Below are positions 1 through 8,739 of a stretch of 64,000 nt of DNA, piece by piece (the first letter of the stretch is position 1; each line of letters opens with the position of its first letter). Both the position numbers and the translations under genes were made by a program. Source of the stretch: Gaetbulibacter_A sp043876815 (GTDB lineage: Bacteria > Bacteroidota > Bacteroidia > Flavobacteriales > Flavobacteriaceae); contig NZ_JBAWKA010000001.1 in assembly GCF_043876815.1 (NCBI RefSeq), forward strand, positions 62,001 to 126,000. The letters run 5' to 3'. Under the pieces are notes generated by a model. That model saw nothing but the letters and a program-made list of their open reading frames with translations, did not search any database and was not told the origin of the DNA.

Positions 1-147
1 CTGACCTTCACTCGTATCGTTAACCTGCTCTAATAAATTTCTATTAGCCTTTAAATTTTGTTGAAACCTTTCATTTCCTTCTTTTAAAAATCGCAAGGAT
101 TTTTCTGGCGTCATCGTTGCCTGGGTTTCTCTTGTATGTGCTTTCAT
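1..147 (-). CDS. Beta-carbonic anhydrase, N-terminal fragment (cut by window edge)
   Basis: This is the first 49 codons of a gene that runs off the left edge on the minus strand. The start is the ATG at 147. The translation opens MKAHTRETQATMTPEKSL and continues with LKEGNERF and NLLEQVNDTSEGQ, the characteristic N-terminal helix region of bacterial beta-class carbonic anhydrases. The zinc-binding Cys/His/Cys residues would lie beyond the window. The enzyme interconverts CO2 and bicarbonate. It lies 25 nt downstream of the universal stress protein gene and in line with a SulP transporter, an arrangement that suggests bicarbonate handling. The family call rests only on this N-terminal stretch and on context. 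Confidence 0.8.
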   Translation of the reverse strand, partial: MKAHTRETQATMTPEKSLRFLKEGNERFQQNLKANRNLLEQVNDTSEGQ

Positions 148-172
148 AATGTCTTATAAGTTTGGTTTAATG

Positions 173-982
173 TTATTGATAACTTGAAACTAAAAGCGAA
201 ATATCCATTTTGTTTATAACACTTTTAATTCCTTTATTAATAGTTCTTAAGTTTTTATTACCCTGACCTCTGTCAATGTACAAAAGATTAATTTTGTTTA
301 TCGACAAATATTTATTCAAGGAATCTAAGGTATTGGAACCTTTTTCAAAAACAAATTCTACGGTTTCTTTTTCATCAAGCGAGTTTACTGCTCCAGATGT
401 TGTTGACGGCTGAGATACCCGAAATAATTTTAAAGGCCTTTTACTGTTTTTGACCAAAGCCTCTATAAATTCAGAATTTCTCGTGGTTTCCAAACTACTA
501 TTTAGAGCGCCTAAAGAAATAGCAACATCCGGTTCCAGACCATAAGTACCTGAAGCAATAACCACAGGACCATTATAGGTTTTTAGAACAAAACTTGCCA
601 GATTATCACCAACAAAACTAAAAAGCTTCGATTTTCTTTTTCCTAATATAATGATATCCGGATTTTGGTTTTGTATCGTCTCCTTAATTTCATTTTTCAC
701 ATTACCATACGAAAAGGAATAATCAATCACCACACCATAATTCTTAATATAAGGCGCGATAAAATTTTCGATTTCCTTTTTGGTAGTAAAATGAGTTTCA
801 TTTATTGTTCTTTGTGCAGATAATTGATTTTCTTTTTCAATAATATCAATAGGTTTCTGAACAAAGAACAAGTGAATATCAGCCTTAATTATTTTGGCCA
901 TTGCCACAGTGCTTTTCAAAGCAGCCTCCCCTGATTCACTTAAATCGGAGAGGAGTAAAATGTTATATACGTCTTTTTTCAT
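173..982 (-). CDS. Universal stress protein (UspA) family
   Basis: This 269-residue cytoplasmic protein has an N-terminal UspA-type Rossmann-like domain. It opens with YNILLLSDLSESGEAAL and has the late strand DIIILGKRKSKLFSF followed by GPVVIASG, where the nucleotide-binding loop of the family sits. The C-terminal 120 residues look like a second, more divergent Usp half, so a tandem Usp is likely. It begins 6 nt after the SulP stop and ends 25 nt before the carbonic anhydrase start, so the three are probably one transcript. The canonical ATP motif is only partly recognisable, so nucleotide binding is uncertain. The exact role is unknown. Confidence 0.8.
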   Translation of the reverse strand: MKKDVYNILLLSDLSESGEAALKSTVAMAKIIKADIHLFFVQKPIDIIEKENQLSAQRTINETHFTTKKEIENFIAPYIKNYGVVIDYSFSYGNVKNEIKETIQNQNPDIIILGKRKSKLFSFVGDNLASFVLKTYNGPVVIASGTYGLEPDVAISLGALNSSLETTRNSEFIEALVKNSKRPLKLFRVSQPSTTSGAVNSLDEKETVEFVFEKGSNTLDSLNKYLSINKINLLYIDRGQGNKNLRTINKGIKSVINKMDISLLVSSYQ

Positions 983-988
983 AGTGGA

Positions 989-2581
989 TCAACTTAAACT
1001 TAGATCAGATTTAGGCCTTTGCTCGAAAAATTCGATAAAACTATCCGGGTTTTCTACAATACCACGCTTCGACACTAATTTAATATCAATATGGCGTTCC
1101 TTGGCTTTAAATGCGAAATCTTCAAGAATTTCAACAATATCATTATCTAAATATCGTGTATTGAGCACATTGATTTCCAAATAAGTGTCTCTAGGTAAAC
1201 CTTCCAATTCTTTAATGATAGCTCCTTTGTTAAAGAAAGTTACTTCTTCGGCCAGAGTCATTTTTATTTTGTGCTTACCGTTACTCTTATCTTCAATATG
1301 CAAGAAGTGTGAGTTCTGATAACTTTTCAATAAAATAACTACGATACCTACGGCAAGACCAAGGCCTATACCCCAAAGTAGATCAATAAATACAATACCT
1401 AAAATAGTTACGATGAATGGGATCCATTGTTTCCAGCCCAAATTGTACATTTTTTTGAAGAGCCCTGGTTTGGCTAGTTTATAACCTACAACAAGTAAGA
1501 TCGCTGCTAAAACAGATAGCGGGATCATGTTCAACAATCTCGGGATTAAAATGACGGAAATCAACAAAAAGAAACCATGAATTATAGCCGACATTTTAGA
1601 GACACCACCAGATTGGATGTTGGCAGAACTACGAACAATTACCTGTGTAATTGGTAAACCTCCTATGAGTCCGGAAATGATATTCCCGGTACCTTGTGCT
1701 AAAAGCTCTCGGTTGGTCGGTGTTACGTTTTTATGAGGATCCAAACGATCTGTCGCCTCAACACATAACAGGGTTTCCAAACTCGCTACTAAAGCTACTG
1801 TAAAGGCGACTATCCAAACATCAGGGTTGGTAATGACACTAAAGTTAGGAAAGCTGAACTGTGCGAGGAAAGAACCAGCGTCGTCAGGAACAGGTACACT
1901 TACCAGGTGTGTTTGTGCAATACCCCAAATCTCACTGTCTTTCGTTAAATTAAAAAATACAACGCCAATAACAACAACGACTAATGGGCCCTGAATAAGT
2001 TGGAATATTTTGGCTTTTTTAGTGAGTACTTTTTCCCAAAGAATTAAAACGCCTAGAGAAACAATACCAACAATAGCTGATCCCGGTGTAATATATTTTA
2101 AGGTATTAATAAGATCGGAAAAGGTATTTTGACCATCCACTTCAAAAAAGGAAAAACTGCCCTCGGGTGTGGCGTCGTAGCCAAAGAAATGCGGAATTTG
2201 CTTTAGGATGATGATGATACCAATACCGGTAAGCATTCCTTTGATCACTGATGAAGGGAAATAATATCCTATAATCCCCGCTTTTAAAATACCAAAGATC
2301 AACTGGATTACACCACCTAAAACAACGGCTACTAAAAAGTTTTGATATCCGCCTAAGCTCCCTATTGCCGTTAGTACAATGGCGGCCAAACCAGCAGCAG
2401 GGCCACTTACACCAACCTTGGAGCCACTTAGGCTACCCACTACGATACCCCCAATAATACCCGCAATTAATCCGGAAAATAGGGGTGCCCCACTGGCCAA
2501 TGCAATACCTAAACATAAAGGTAATGCCACGAAAAATACGACTATACTAGCCGGTAAATCATTTTTAATTGTTTTGAACAT
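989..2581 (-). CDS. SulP family inorganic anion transporter with STAS domain
   Basis: This is an inner-membrane secondary transporter of about 530 residues. About ten to twelve hydrophobic segments fill residues 10-420. The SulP signature region is visible (GSKVGVSGPAAGLAAIV, then GLIGGLPITQVIVRSSANI). A cytoplasmic STAS-like domain follows from about residue 435. SulP proteins carry sulfate, bicarbonate or other anions. Co-orientation with a beta-carbonic anhydrase favours bicarbonate, which is inference from context. The open frame extends to a TTG at 2587, but the ATG at 2581 (MFKTIKNDLP) fits the usual SulP N-terminus and was chosen. It is probably the first gene of a SulP-Usp-carbonic anhydrase operon. 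Confidence 0.9.
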   Translation of the reverse strand: MFKTIKNDLPASIVVFFVALPLCLGIALASGAPLFSGLIAGIIGGIVVGSLSGSKVGVSGPAAGLAAIVLTAIGSLGGYQNFLVAVVLGGVIQLIFGILKAGIIGYYFPSSVIKGMLTGIGIIIILKQIPHFFGYDATPEGSFSFFEVDGQNTFSDLINTLKYITPGSAIVGIVSLGVLILWEKVLTKKAKIFQLIQGPLVVVVIGVVFFNLTKDSEIWGIAQTHLVSVPVPDDAGSFLAQFSFPNFSVITNPDVWIVAFTVALVASLETLLCVEATDRLDPHKNVTPTNRELLAQGTGNIISGLIGGLPITQVIVRSSANIQSGGVSKMSAIIHGFFLLISVILIPRLLNMIPLSVLAAILLVVGYKLAKPGLFKKMYNLGWKQWIPFIVTILGIVFIDLLWGIGLGLAVGIVVILLKSYQNSHFLHIEDKSNGKHKIKMTLAEEVTFFNKGAIIKELEGLPRDTYLEINVLNTRYLDNDIVEILEDFAFKAKERHIDIKLVSKRGIVENPDSFIEFFEQRPKSDLSLS

Positions 2582-2671
2582 ATTCAAATAGTTTTTACAC
2601 CCGAAAAGTTGGAATCAGGTGCTGGTTGTTGATATAAAAGGTAGACTTTTACAAGTCTTTTTAAGATTGGT

Positions 2672-2977
2672 TTATGAAATATAAGATTCTGGAGGGGGAG
2701 AAATAAGATTCAGATGAGGTTTCTTATAATTCTTAAAAAAGTATTCTAAATCATTTTCAGCGCTCCAAGATTCATTAAAGGTATTGGGATGTGTGGTTTT
2801 ATAGTAGAGAACTTCCGTATCATTACTTACCCCTTGCTTTTCCTCTTCTTCAGGAGCAGCATTATTATAGAAAATAGAAACATCTGCATTCTTGTCTACG
2901 ACCAATACCACAGTTGGTGCTGTTAAAAACAACACGAATAAAGAACCTAAAAAAATGGAAATAACTGATTTGGTCAC
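2672..2977 (-). CDS. Small exported or membrane-anchored protein, unknown function
   Basis: This 101-residue protein has one strongly hydrophobic N-terminal segment (VISIFLGSLFVLFLTAPTVVLVV), preceded by MTK. It could be a signal peptide or a single membrane anchor. A polar, acidic region with EEEEKQ follows, and the C-terminus ends in PPPESYIS. There is no lipobox cysteine. It lies upstream of the SulP gene on the same strand with a gap of about 90 nt and may share its transcript. I do not recognise a family. The hydrophobic N-terminus, the ATG start and normal codon use make it a credible gene. Confidence 0.65.
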   Translation of the reverse strand: MTKSVISIFLGSLFVLFLTAPTVVLVVDKNADVSIFYNNAAPEEEEKQGVSNDTEVLYYKTTHPNTFNESWSAENDLEYFFKNYKKPHLNLISPPPESYIS

Positions 2978-3132
2978 TACAAAAAAATTTGAACCTCAAA
3001 TATAAGACTATTTTTTAAGCCTTGAGCCTTCTTCACTGAAAATCCGTCTAAATCAGTGCTTTATTTCGATATATATATAAGGTCCGCCTCCCCAAGATCA
3101 TCCTTTTCATGGCAGTACAAAAAGTGATTTTT

Positions 3133-4161
3133 TTATTTCGGGATCTGCTGACTTAAACAATGTAAGGTCCCAAATCCCCATATAATATCAATGGCACTTA
3201 TGCCAATAATCTCACGGTTTGGGAAACAGTCGGCTAAAATTTGCAGGGCGACCCTGTCATTCCGATCATTAAAGGTAGGTACAAGGACACAATTATTTAA
3301 GATCAGAAAATTGGCATAACTGGCGGGAAGATTAACCGATTCGAATAAAATATCGCCCGGCATTGGTAAGCTTACAATGTTAGGTTTTTTACCATCCTGT
3401 AACGTAGCGTTCTGTAAGCGTTTTAAATTATCCTGCAATGCGGCGTAGTTCGGATGATTTTTATCCGATTCGATTACAGTAACAATAGTGTCTTCATTCA
3501 CAAAACGACACAGATCATCAATATGGCCATGTGTATCGTCTCCCCGAATGCCGTCACCCAGCCAAATGGTATTGGTAATTCCCAAATAGTCATGGAAAAC
3601 AGCTTCGTAATCCGCTTTAGAGAACCCTGGATTTCGCACTTGAATAGAAGGGTGAAGCAGGCATTCTTCAGACGTTAATAAGGTGCCTTTACCATTAACA
3701 TCAATTGCGCCACCCTCGAGTACTACCGGCTTCCCTTTATATTTTGCCTGAGTCAATGGAACCCCAAGAACCTCGGCCAACTTTCCCGGGACATGCTTGT
3801 CTAATGTGTAGTTATTATATTTTGCCCAGCCATTAAAATTGAAATTCAGTGCTTCCTTTTTTGTGCCATTTTTTACGATAATGGGACCGGAATCTCGCAT
3901 CCAGCTGCGGTTGGTTTTTTGAATTATAAAGGTAATTTGCTTGAGGTTAACATGTGCACGTTCCAGCATATGTCGCACCTTTGTTTCTTGAGCATGGTCT
4001 GCAACGACTAAAAATAGGGCTTCATAAGTAGTTACTTTTTTAATGAATTCCACAAAGGCCCATTGGACGGCCTGATACTTACCCGGCCAATCTTTTCCGT
4101 TGTGCGGAAAACACAAAAGGATACCTTGTTGGGGTTCCCACTCTGCTGGAAATCGTCTCAT
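3133..4161 (-). CDS. aguA: Agmatine deiminase
   Basis: This 342-residue cytoplasmic enzyme of the guanidino-group-modifying (pentein) superfamily converts agmatine to N-carbamoylputrescine and ammonia. Visible family motifs are SWMRDSGPI (residues 86-93), GDDTHGHIDDLCRF with the catalytic histidine region at 211-213, and the C-terminal GFGTLHCLSQQ with the nucleophilic cysteine at 335. The length is normal for AguA. Its ATG overlaps the aguB stop by one base (TGATG), so the two are translationally coupled. Together they form the agmatine route to putrescine. Confidence 0.95.
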   Translation of the reverse strand: MRRFPAEWEPQQGILLCFPHNGKDWPGKYQAVQWAFVEFIKKVTTYEALFLVVADHAQETKVRHMLERAHVNLKQITFIIQKTNRSWMRDSGPIIVKNGTKKEALNFNFNGWAKYNNYTLDKHVPGKLAEVLGVPLTQAKYKGKPVVLEGGAIDVNGKGTLLTSEECLLHPSIQVRNPGFSKADYEAVFHDYLGITNTIWLGDGIRGDDTHGHIDDLCRFVNEDTIVTVIESDKNHPNYAALQDNLKRLQNATLQDGKKPNIVSLPMPGDILFESVNLPASYANFLILNNCVLVPTFNDRNDRVALQILADCFPNREIIGISAIDIIWGFGTLHCLSQQIPK

Positions 4162-5042
4162 CAGTCTAAAGCTCTTTTAGTAAGATCTCCAAAAGCATCA
4201 ATTCGGCGGTCTCTGAAAAACGGCCAGTTTTGGCGAACATTTTCCTGAAGGTCCAGATCGACCTCAGCGATAAGAATCTCTTCTTTATCATGAGATGCCT
4301 GGGCTAGAATTTCACCTTGAGGGCCCACAATAAAGGAGGCACCCCAAAATTCGATGCCATCAGTATTGGGTAAATATTTTTCCAGTCCGATACGATTCGC
4401 AGCAGCTACAAATATCCCGTTAGCTACGGCATGACCCTTCATGACATTCATCCAGGCGCCATATTGATTGGCACCGTATTGTTCTTTTTCACCAGGATGC
4501 CAACCGATTGCGGTTGGATAAAATAAAACTTCTGCCCCTTTCAAGGCAGTAAGGCGTGCGGCTTCAGGATACCACTGATCCCAACAAATAAGCGTACCCA
4601 CATTACCTTTTTTAGTTTTTATAGATTGGAATCCGAGATCACCTGGTGTAAAATAGAATTTTTCATAAAAATGGGGATCGTCCGGAATATGCATTTTACG
4701 ATACAGTCCGGCTTCCGTACCATCAGTATCTATGATATAGGCACTGTTATGATAAATACCTGCCATGCGCTTTTCAAAAAAGGGCACAATGATAACCACA
4801 CCCAGTTCTTTGGCCAAAGCACTGAAGGCTTTAAATGAGGTACTGTATAAAGGTTCAGCAAAGTCAAAATTGTCTACATCTTCACTCTGGCAGAAATAGT
4901 GGCTGCTATACAATTCGGGAAGGCAAATAACCTCAGCGCCTTCTTTAGCCGCCTTTTTCACCCAATTGGTACATTTCTCCAAATTGTTTTTTGGGGTATC
5001 ATTAAGGTTTAATTGTATAACGGCAATTTTGTAGTTTCCCAT
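4161..5042 (-). CDS. aguB: N-carbamoylputrescine amidohydrolase
   Basis: This 293-residue nitrilase-superfamily enzyme hydrolyses N-carbamoylputrescine to putrescine, CO2 and ammonia. The Glu-Lys-Cys triad can be read as E43 (CLPELYSSHYF), K116 (YRKMHIPDDP) and C153 (TLICWDQWYPEAARL). The DQWYPE stretch after the cysteine is typical of the AguB branch and distinguishes it from other nitrilases. It is the first gene of the aguB-aguA pair and overlaps aguA by one base. The 160 bp upstream carries no clear -33/-7 promoter that I can recognise. Confidence 0.95.
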   Translation of the reverse strand: MGNYKIAVIQLNLNDTPKNNLEKCTNWVKKAAKEGAEVICLPELYSSHYFCQSEDVDNFDFAEPLYSTSFKAFSALAKELGVVIIVPFFEKRMAGIYHNSAYIIDTDGTEAGLYRKMHIPDDPHFYEKFYFTPGDLGFQSIKTKKGNVGTLICWDQWYPEAARLTALKGAEVLFYPTAIGWHPGEKEQYGANQYGAWMNVMKGHAVANGIFVAAANRIGLEKYLPNTDGIEFWGASFIVGPQGEILAQASHDKEEILIAEVDLDLQENVRQNWPFFRDRRIDAFGDLTKRALD

Positions 5043-5203
5043 GCTTGGTATAAAAATTTAGGTTGTAAAATTAGTAAATAATACAACGACAGATTTGTTT
5101 TTTTCGATTAGAATCTTTTAAAAATAGGAAGAAATTAATGACAAAAAAAATAAGTGTTCCGCATTAAGCGAATACCCTAAAGAAAAAAAGAACATTTTCA
5201 GGT

Positions 5204-5962
5204 TTAGGGTTTCAACATTTTGATGTCCTGATTTGAGATCCAACCTGTTTTACCGTCGGCTAACTTTATTTCAGACCAGTTTCCAATCGTGTCAATCACT
5301 TGTAATTTAGTGCCTTCATGTAGTCTGAAAGACTCTTCGCTGCGCACATTAGGTTCGCTTTTTACTTTGCTTTCCTTTGCAAATACAATAGCCGGACGGT
5401 CTTTTTTGTTCAGTGCATTACGGTAAAAAGCCGAGGATAATGACAGCACGGCGATGCTGATTGCTACCAAACTAAACACGAATGCTGTCCGTTTTTTGCG
5501 GGTTTCATAAGAGAAGTGATACATTAAAAACAGCATTACAAAACAAATTACTCCTACCACACTAATATAGGCCCAGATGTCTGTATGATACAAACGCACC
5601 GTATTATTTATAAATTTATTCAGACCTACCTCGGGGATGTTGTCGATAGCATCAATGGTCATATTTTGAGCAAAAGCCAGATTGTTCTTAATGTCTTCGT
5701 CATTTGGGTCTAATTGCAAGGCCTTCTCATAATAATAAATACTCGGGGCAATATTATTGAGCTTGTAATTGGCGTTAGCCAGATTAAAGTACAACTCTGA
5801 AGAATGCACATCATGATCTAAAATAGCCCTGTACTTATCAATAGCTTCAGCATATTTACCTTTATTGTAAAGCTCGTTGGCTTCATTAAAAAGCGCCGTA
5901 TTACTTTGCCCCAGAAGTTGTAAGCTGCAGAGAATCGTTATAAAGAAAAAAAACTGTTTCAT
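5204..5962 (-). CDS. batE: BatE: TPR and SH3-domain membrane protein
   Basis: This 252-residue protein begins with a signal peptide (MKQFFFFITILCSLQLLGQ). Two to three TPR repeats cover about residues 25-110 (ANELYNKGKYAEAIDKYRAIL, then YEKALQLDPNDEDIKNNLA). Two membrane segments lie at about 130-180, and a bacterial SH3-like domain closes the protein (VKSEPNVRSEESFRLHEG to GKTGWISNQDI). It is the last gene of the Bat operon and starts 1 nt after the batD stop. Bat proteins are thought to act in the envelope with MoxR in aerotolerance or cell-surface maintenance. The biochemical role of BatE is not established. Confidence 0.88.
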   Translation of the reverse strand: MKQFFFFITILCSLQLLGQSNTALFNEANELYNKGKYAEAIDKYRAILDHDVHSSELYFNLANANYKLNNIAPSIYYYEKALQLDPNDEDIKNNLAFAQNMTIDAIDNIPEVGLNKFINNTVRLYHTDIWAYISVVGVICFVMLFLMYHFSYETRKKRTAFVFSLVAISIAVLSLSSAFYRNALNKKDRPAIVFAKESKVKSEPNVRSEESFRLHEGTKLQVIDTIGNWSEIKLADGKTGWISNQDIKMLKP

Positions 5963-5963
5963 T

Positions 5964-7736
5964 TTAACGGGCTTGTTTATCTATTAAAGAAATGGTTTTC
6001 GAAGCTTTTTCATAATCTTCCTGCATGGTGACATTTGTCATCGGTGTATATCTTGCCAGATCACAACTTTCTACAATGCTCAGAAAATCTTTTATTACAT
6101 CAGGCTCGACCTGACGCTCGCGCAATAGTTCACTAATCTTATCTTTACTTAAATCACTAGTTTCAATATGGATCCGTGCTTTTAAATAGTTGTGTACAGC
6201 CTTTTCCAGAGCAATGTAAAATGCCTCTTTTTTACCCAAAGATTTTTTGGCAGCGCTTAAATATTTTTTCGACAATTTATCGGCTTTTCTGATACGGTTT
6301 CCGCGCACATCGGCATCGCGTATCGCTTTATTACGCATGATCAAAATAGCAATAGGGATCGCTAAAAATGGCAATAGTAATAAAAGCCAAAACAAACGAG
6401 TTTTGAAAAAGGAGCTTTCTGTTTTACTAACCAGATCCGTTTTCGTTTTAATGAAGACGAACTGATCTTTATTTAGGGTAATGGGCTGTTTGGTACCGCT
6501 TCTTAGAGCGTTTTGGGCATTGGCATCAGCAGTGTTCAACGGACCTTCTTCAACATCAATAATGATTTCATCCGAAGACAAACGCTTGTAGGTTTGTGTT
6601 GTTAGATCGAAGTATGAAAAAGAAATACTTGGTATGGGGTACTTGCCTTTGTATTGTGGTACTACCGTGTAGGTATCTGTTACATTGCCGCGCATCCCAT
6701 TTAAATTAGTAGTAATATTTTCCTGATGTTCAGGCTCGTAAACTTCTAATGAACTCGGTAAAGACACTTTAGGAAGCTTGAATAATTTTAGATTTCCGTT
6801 CCCTTGCACCTCAACTTTTATTTGAAGAGATTCCGAGGCATTTAAACGTTTTTTAGAAGTGCTGATATTAAAATTGAAGTCTCCAACGGCACCCGTAAAA
6901 TCAGCCGGTTTTCCATTCTGGGGCAGAGGTTTTACATCTATGGTTTTATTTCCTGCAGTAATGGTGCGATTAACACGGGTAAGCAAGTAGTTTCCAAAAA
7001 TATCCCGGCGATTTGTTGGCACGCGTAAAGCCATATCGAGCACTAAGGGTTCAATGTTTAATTTTCCTGTTTTCTGTGGATAGAGAACCGTTTTCTTAAG
7101 TATCAAAGAGCGGTAATTTTCGCCTTTGAACATTTCGGTTTGAACCTGTTGATTTTGAGTATCGATGTTCTGACTCCAGAAATCATTATAGCGCGGAGAA
7201 TCTTTTTCGTTCCATGTATCCACTTGAACACGTGGTGAAACGTATAATTTATAGATGACGGTTATAGCCTCATTCAGATACGGATTGGTTTTGGAAACTT
7301 CAGCGATCAAATGAATATTTTCAGAAGCTACGTAATTAGGGTCATTGGGATCTTTAGGTTTATCAACGGCTGCAGTTACGGTAATTTGTTGTGGAATCGT
7401 TTTATACACTTGACCATCAATGGTTATGGTAGCCTGACCAATGGTAAATGTCCCGCGTTCAATTGGTGTTAAAAAATAGGTATAGGTTTTCTTGAAAGTA
7501 CGCACACCATTGATCCAGGAATTGCTTACCGATTGTTGTGGGCCAACAGCTTCAAAATTTGAAAAATCCGGCGGATTAAAATTATCACCATCTTTGTTCA
7601 TTTCAAAGTCAATGCGCAAACGTTCGTTTATACCAAGCGTCGTTTTACTTACATTAGCCTTAAATTCTACCTGCCCGGATGCCAATCCGGTTGTAAGAAC
7701 TAGTAGAATGATAAGTATGTGTTTAAGTGGGGTCAT
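5964..7736 (-). CDS. batD: BatD: large exported protein of the Bat complex
   Basis: This 590-residue protein has a signal peptide (HILIILLVLTTGLASGQ) followed by a long beta-rich periplasmic part typical of BatD/oxygen-tolerance proteins (VEFKANVSKTTLGINERLRI; repeated Ig-like strands to about residue 410). One C-terminal membrane helix follows (FFKTRLFWLLLLLPFLAIPIAILIM), then a cytoplasmic helical tail. It lies between batC and batE in the same direction, with gaps of 34 and 1 nt. The family is defined by synteny with BatA/BatB. Molecular function is unknown. Confidence 0.9.
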   Translation of the reverse strand: MTPLKHILIILLVLTTGLASGQVEFKANVSKTTLGINERLRIDFEMNKDGDNFNPPDFSNFEAVGPQQSVSNSWINGVRTFKKTYTYFLTPIERGTFTIGQATITIDGQVYKTIPQQITVTAAVDKPKDPNDPNYVASENIHLIAEVSKTNPYLNEAITVIYKLYVSPRVQVDTWNEKDSPRYNDFWSQNIDTQNQQVQTEMFKGENYRSLILKKTVLYPQKTGKLNIEPLVLDMALRVPTNRRDIFGNYLLTRVNRTITAGNKTIDVKPLPQNGKPADFTGAVGDFNFNISTSKKRLNASESLQIKVEVQGNGNLKLFKLPKVSLPSSLEVYEPEHQENITTNLNGMRGNVTDTYTVVPQYKGKYPIPSISFSYFDLTTQTYKRLSSDEIIIDVEEGPLNTADANAQNALRSGTKQPITLNKDQFVFIKTKTDLVSKTESSFFKTRLFWLLLLLPFLAIPIAILIMRNKAIRDADVRGNRIRKADKLSKKYLSAAKKSLGKKEAFYIALEKAVHNYLKARIHIETSDLSKDKISELLRERQVEPDVIKDFLSIVESCDLARYTPMTNVTMQEDYEKASKTISLIDKQAR

Positions 7737-7770
7737 TTTTTTGTTAAAACTCTTATGGTAGCATGTTATT

Positions 7771-8637
7771 TTACCAGTCTTTATCCGTTTTTACTTTAAT
7801 GCCTTTTTGTTTTTCAGCATTCATTTTTTTCTGAACCTTTTGTTCTTGATTATTCATTGCCTCTAACAAGTTTTTAATTTGCTGAGGAGATAATTGCCCT
7901 TGTCTTGGCTTTGGTGGTTGTTGGTTTTTTTCGTCCTGATCGCCTTTACCCTCATCTTTTTTATCATCCTTAGGCTTGCCTTCGTCCTCTTTATTTTCTT
8001 TATCCTGATCTTTCTTGTCTTGATCTTTCTGATCTTTATTTTGATCGTTTTGATCCTTGTTCTGGTCTTTCTGATCCTGTTGGTCCTTATCCTTATCTTG
8101 GTCCTTGTTGTCCTTATCCTGGTCTTTCTTATCCTTGTTCTTATCGTCTTTATTTTGATTTTCCTGCTTTTTTGCACAGTCTTGAGCTAAAACCAAGTTG
8201 TAACGCGTTTCATCATCGGTAGGGTCGTTTCTAAGGGCATCCTTGTAGGCACCAACCGCTTCTTTACATTTTTTATTCTTCATCAAAATATTGCCGATAT
8301 TATGATAGGCCATGTGTTTTTCAGCCTTGGTCTCGGCATGTTTAAGAGCCTCTTGTTGTCTTAAAAGAGCTTCATCATACAAGCCGTTTTTGTAATAGGA
8401 ATTTCCCAGATTATATAAGCCGGCTACATTACTGGATTGTTCCGAAATGGCTTTTCTGTATTCCATTTCAGCTTTGGTGAACTCGTCATTATTTAAAAGA
8501 GAATTTCCCTCATACACCAATTGCCTGGCATTTTTTAGGGCTTTGATCTCGGCTTCAGACAAAGCTTTTGCATCCTCCTGTGAATAGGACACAAGAGCAA
8601 AACTCATTAATAATAAAACTAAACTATAGCGCATCAT
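7771..8637 (-). CDS. batC: BatC: TPR protein with a K/D/Q-rich tail
   Basis: A signal peptide (MMRYSLVLLLMSFALVSYSQ) is followed by TPR repeats at about residues 30-150 (LYNLGNSYYKNGLYDEALLRQQEAL, then YHNIGNILMKNKKCKEAVGAY). An extreme low-complexity run of Lys, Asp, Gln and Asn covers about residues 160-245. A short conserved C-terminus (LSPQQIKNLLEAMNNQEQKVQKKM) closes the protein. The frame extends to an ATG at 8709, but the signal peptide begins at the ATG at 8637, so that start was chosen. It sits between batB and batD. TPR domains suggest a scaffolding role in the Bat complex. Confidence 0.88.
   Translation of the reverse strand: MMRYSLVLLLMSFALVSYSQEDAKALSEAEIKALKNARQLVYEGNSLLNNDEFTKAEMEYRKAISEQSSNVAGLYNLGNSYYKNGLYDEALLRQQEALKHAETKAEKHMAYHNIGNILMKNKKCKEAVGAYKDALRNDPTDDETRYNLVLAQDCAKKQENQNKDDKNKDKKDQDKDNKDQDKDKDQQDQKDQNKDQNDQNKDQKDQDKKDQDKENKEDEGKPKDDKKDEGKGDQDEKNQQPPKPRQGQLSPQQIKNLLEAMNNQEQKVQKKMNAEKQKGIKVKTDKDW
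7925..8170 (-). repeat. Low-complexity K/D/Q/N-coding tract inside batC
   Basis: About 245 bp of almost pure purine on the coding strand consist of variations on AAGAC/CAGGAT/AAGGA units. They encode alternating Lys-Asp-Gln-Asn residues such as KDQDKDNKDQDKDKDQQDQ. All three minus-strand frames and one plus-strand frame stay open here because of the base composition. The tract probably varies in length between strains by slippage (inference). Confidence 0.8.
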
Positions 8638-8739
8638 ATTCAATTGTGTTTTTCTAATATAGAAAACATCACCAGTATTATCCGTTAAAAATTTTATAAA
8701 ATATCCCATAAAAACTAGGCTTTAAGCCAAATACAAGAT

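Noticed and set aside
7863..8190. Open frames on both strands over the batC low-complexity tract (about 100 residues each)
   Set aside because: They consist of monotonous KIR/RTR or VLIF repeats and exist only because the purine-rich repeat has no stops in these frames.
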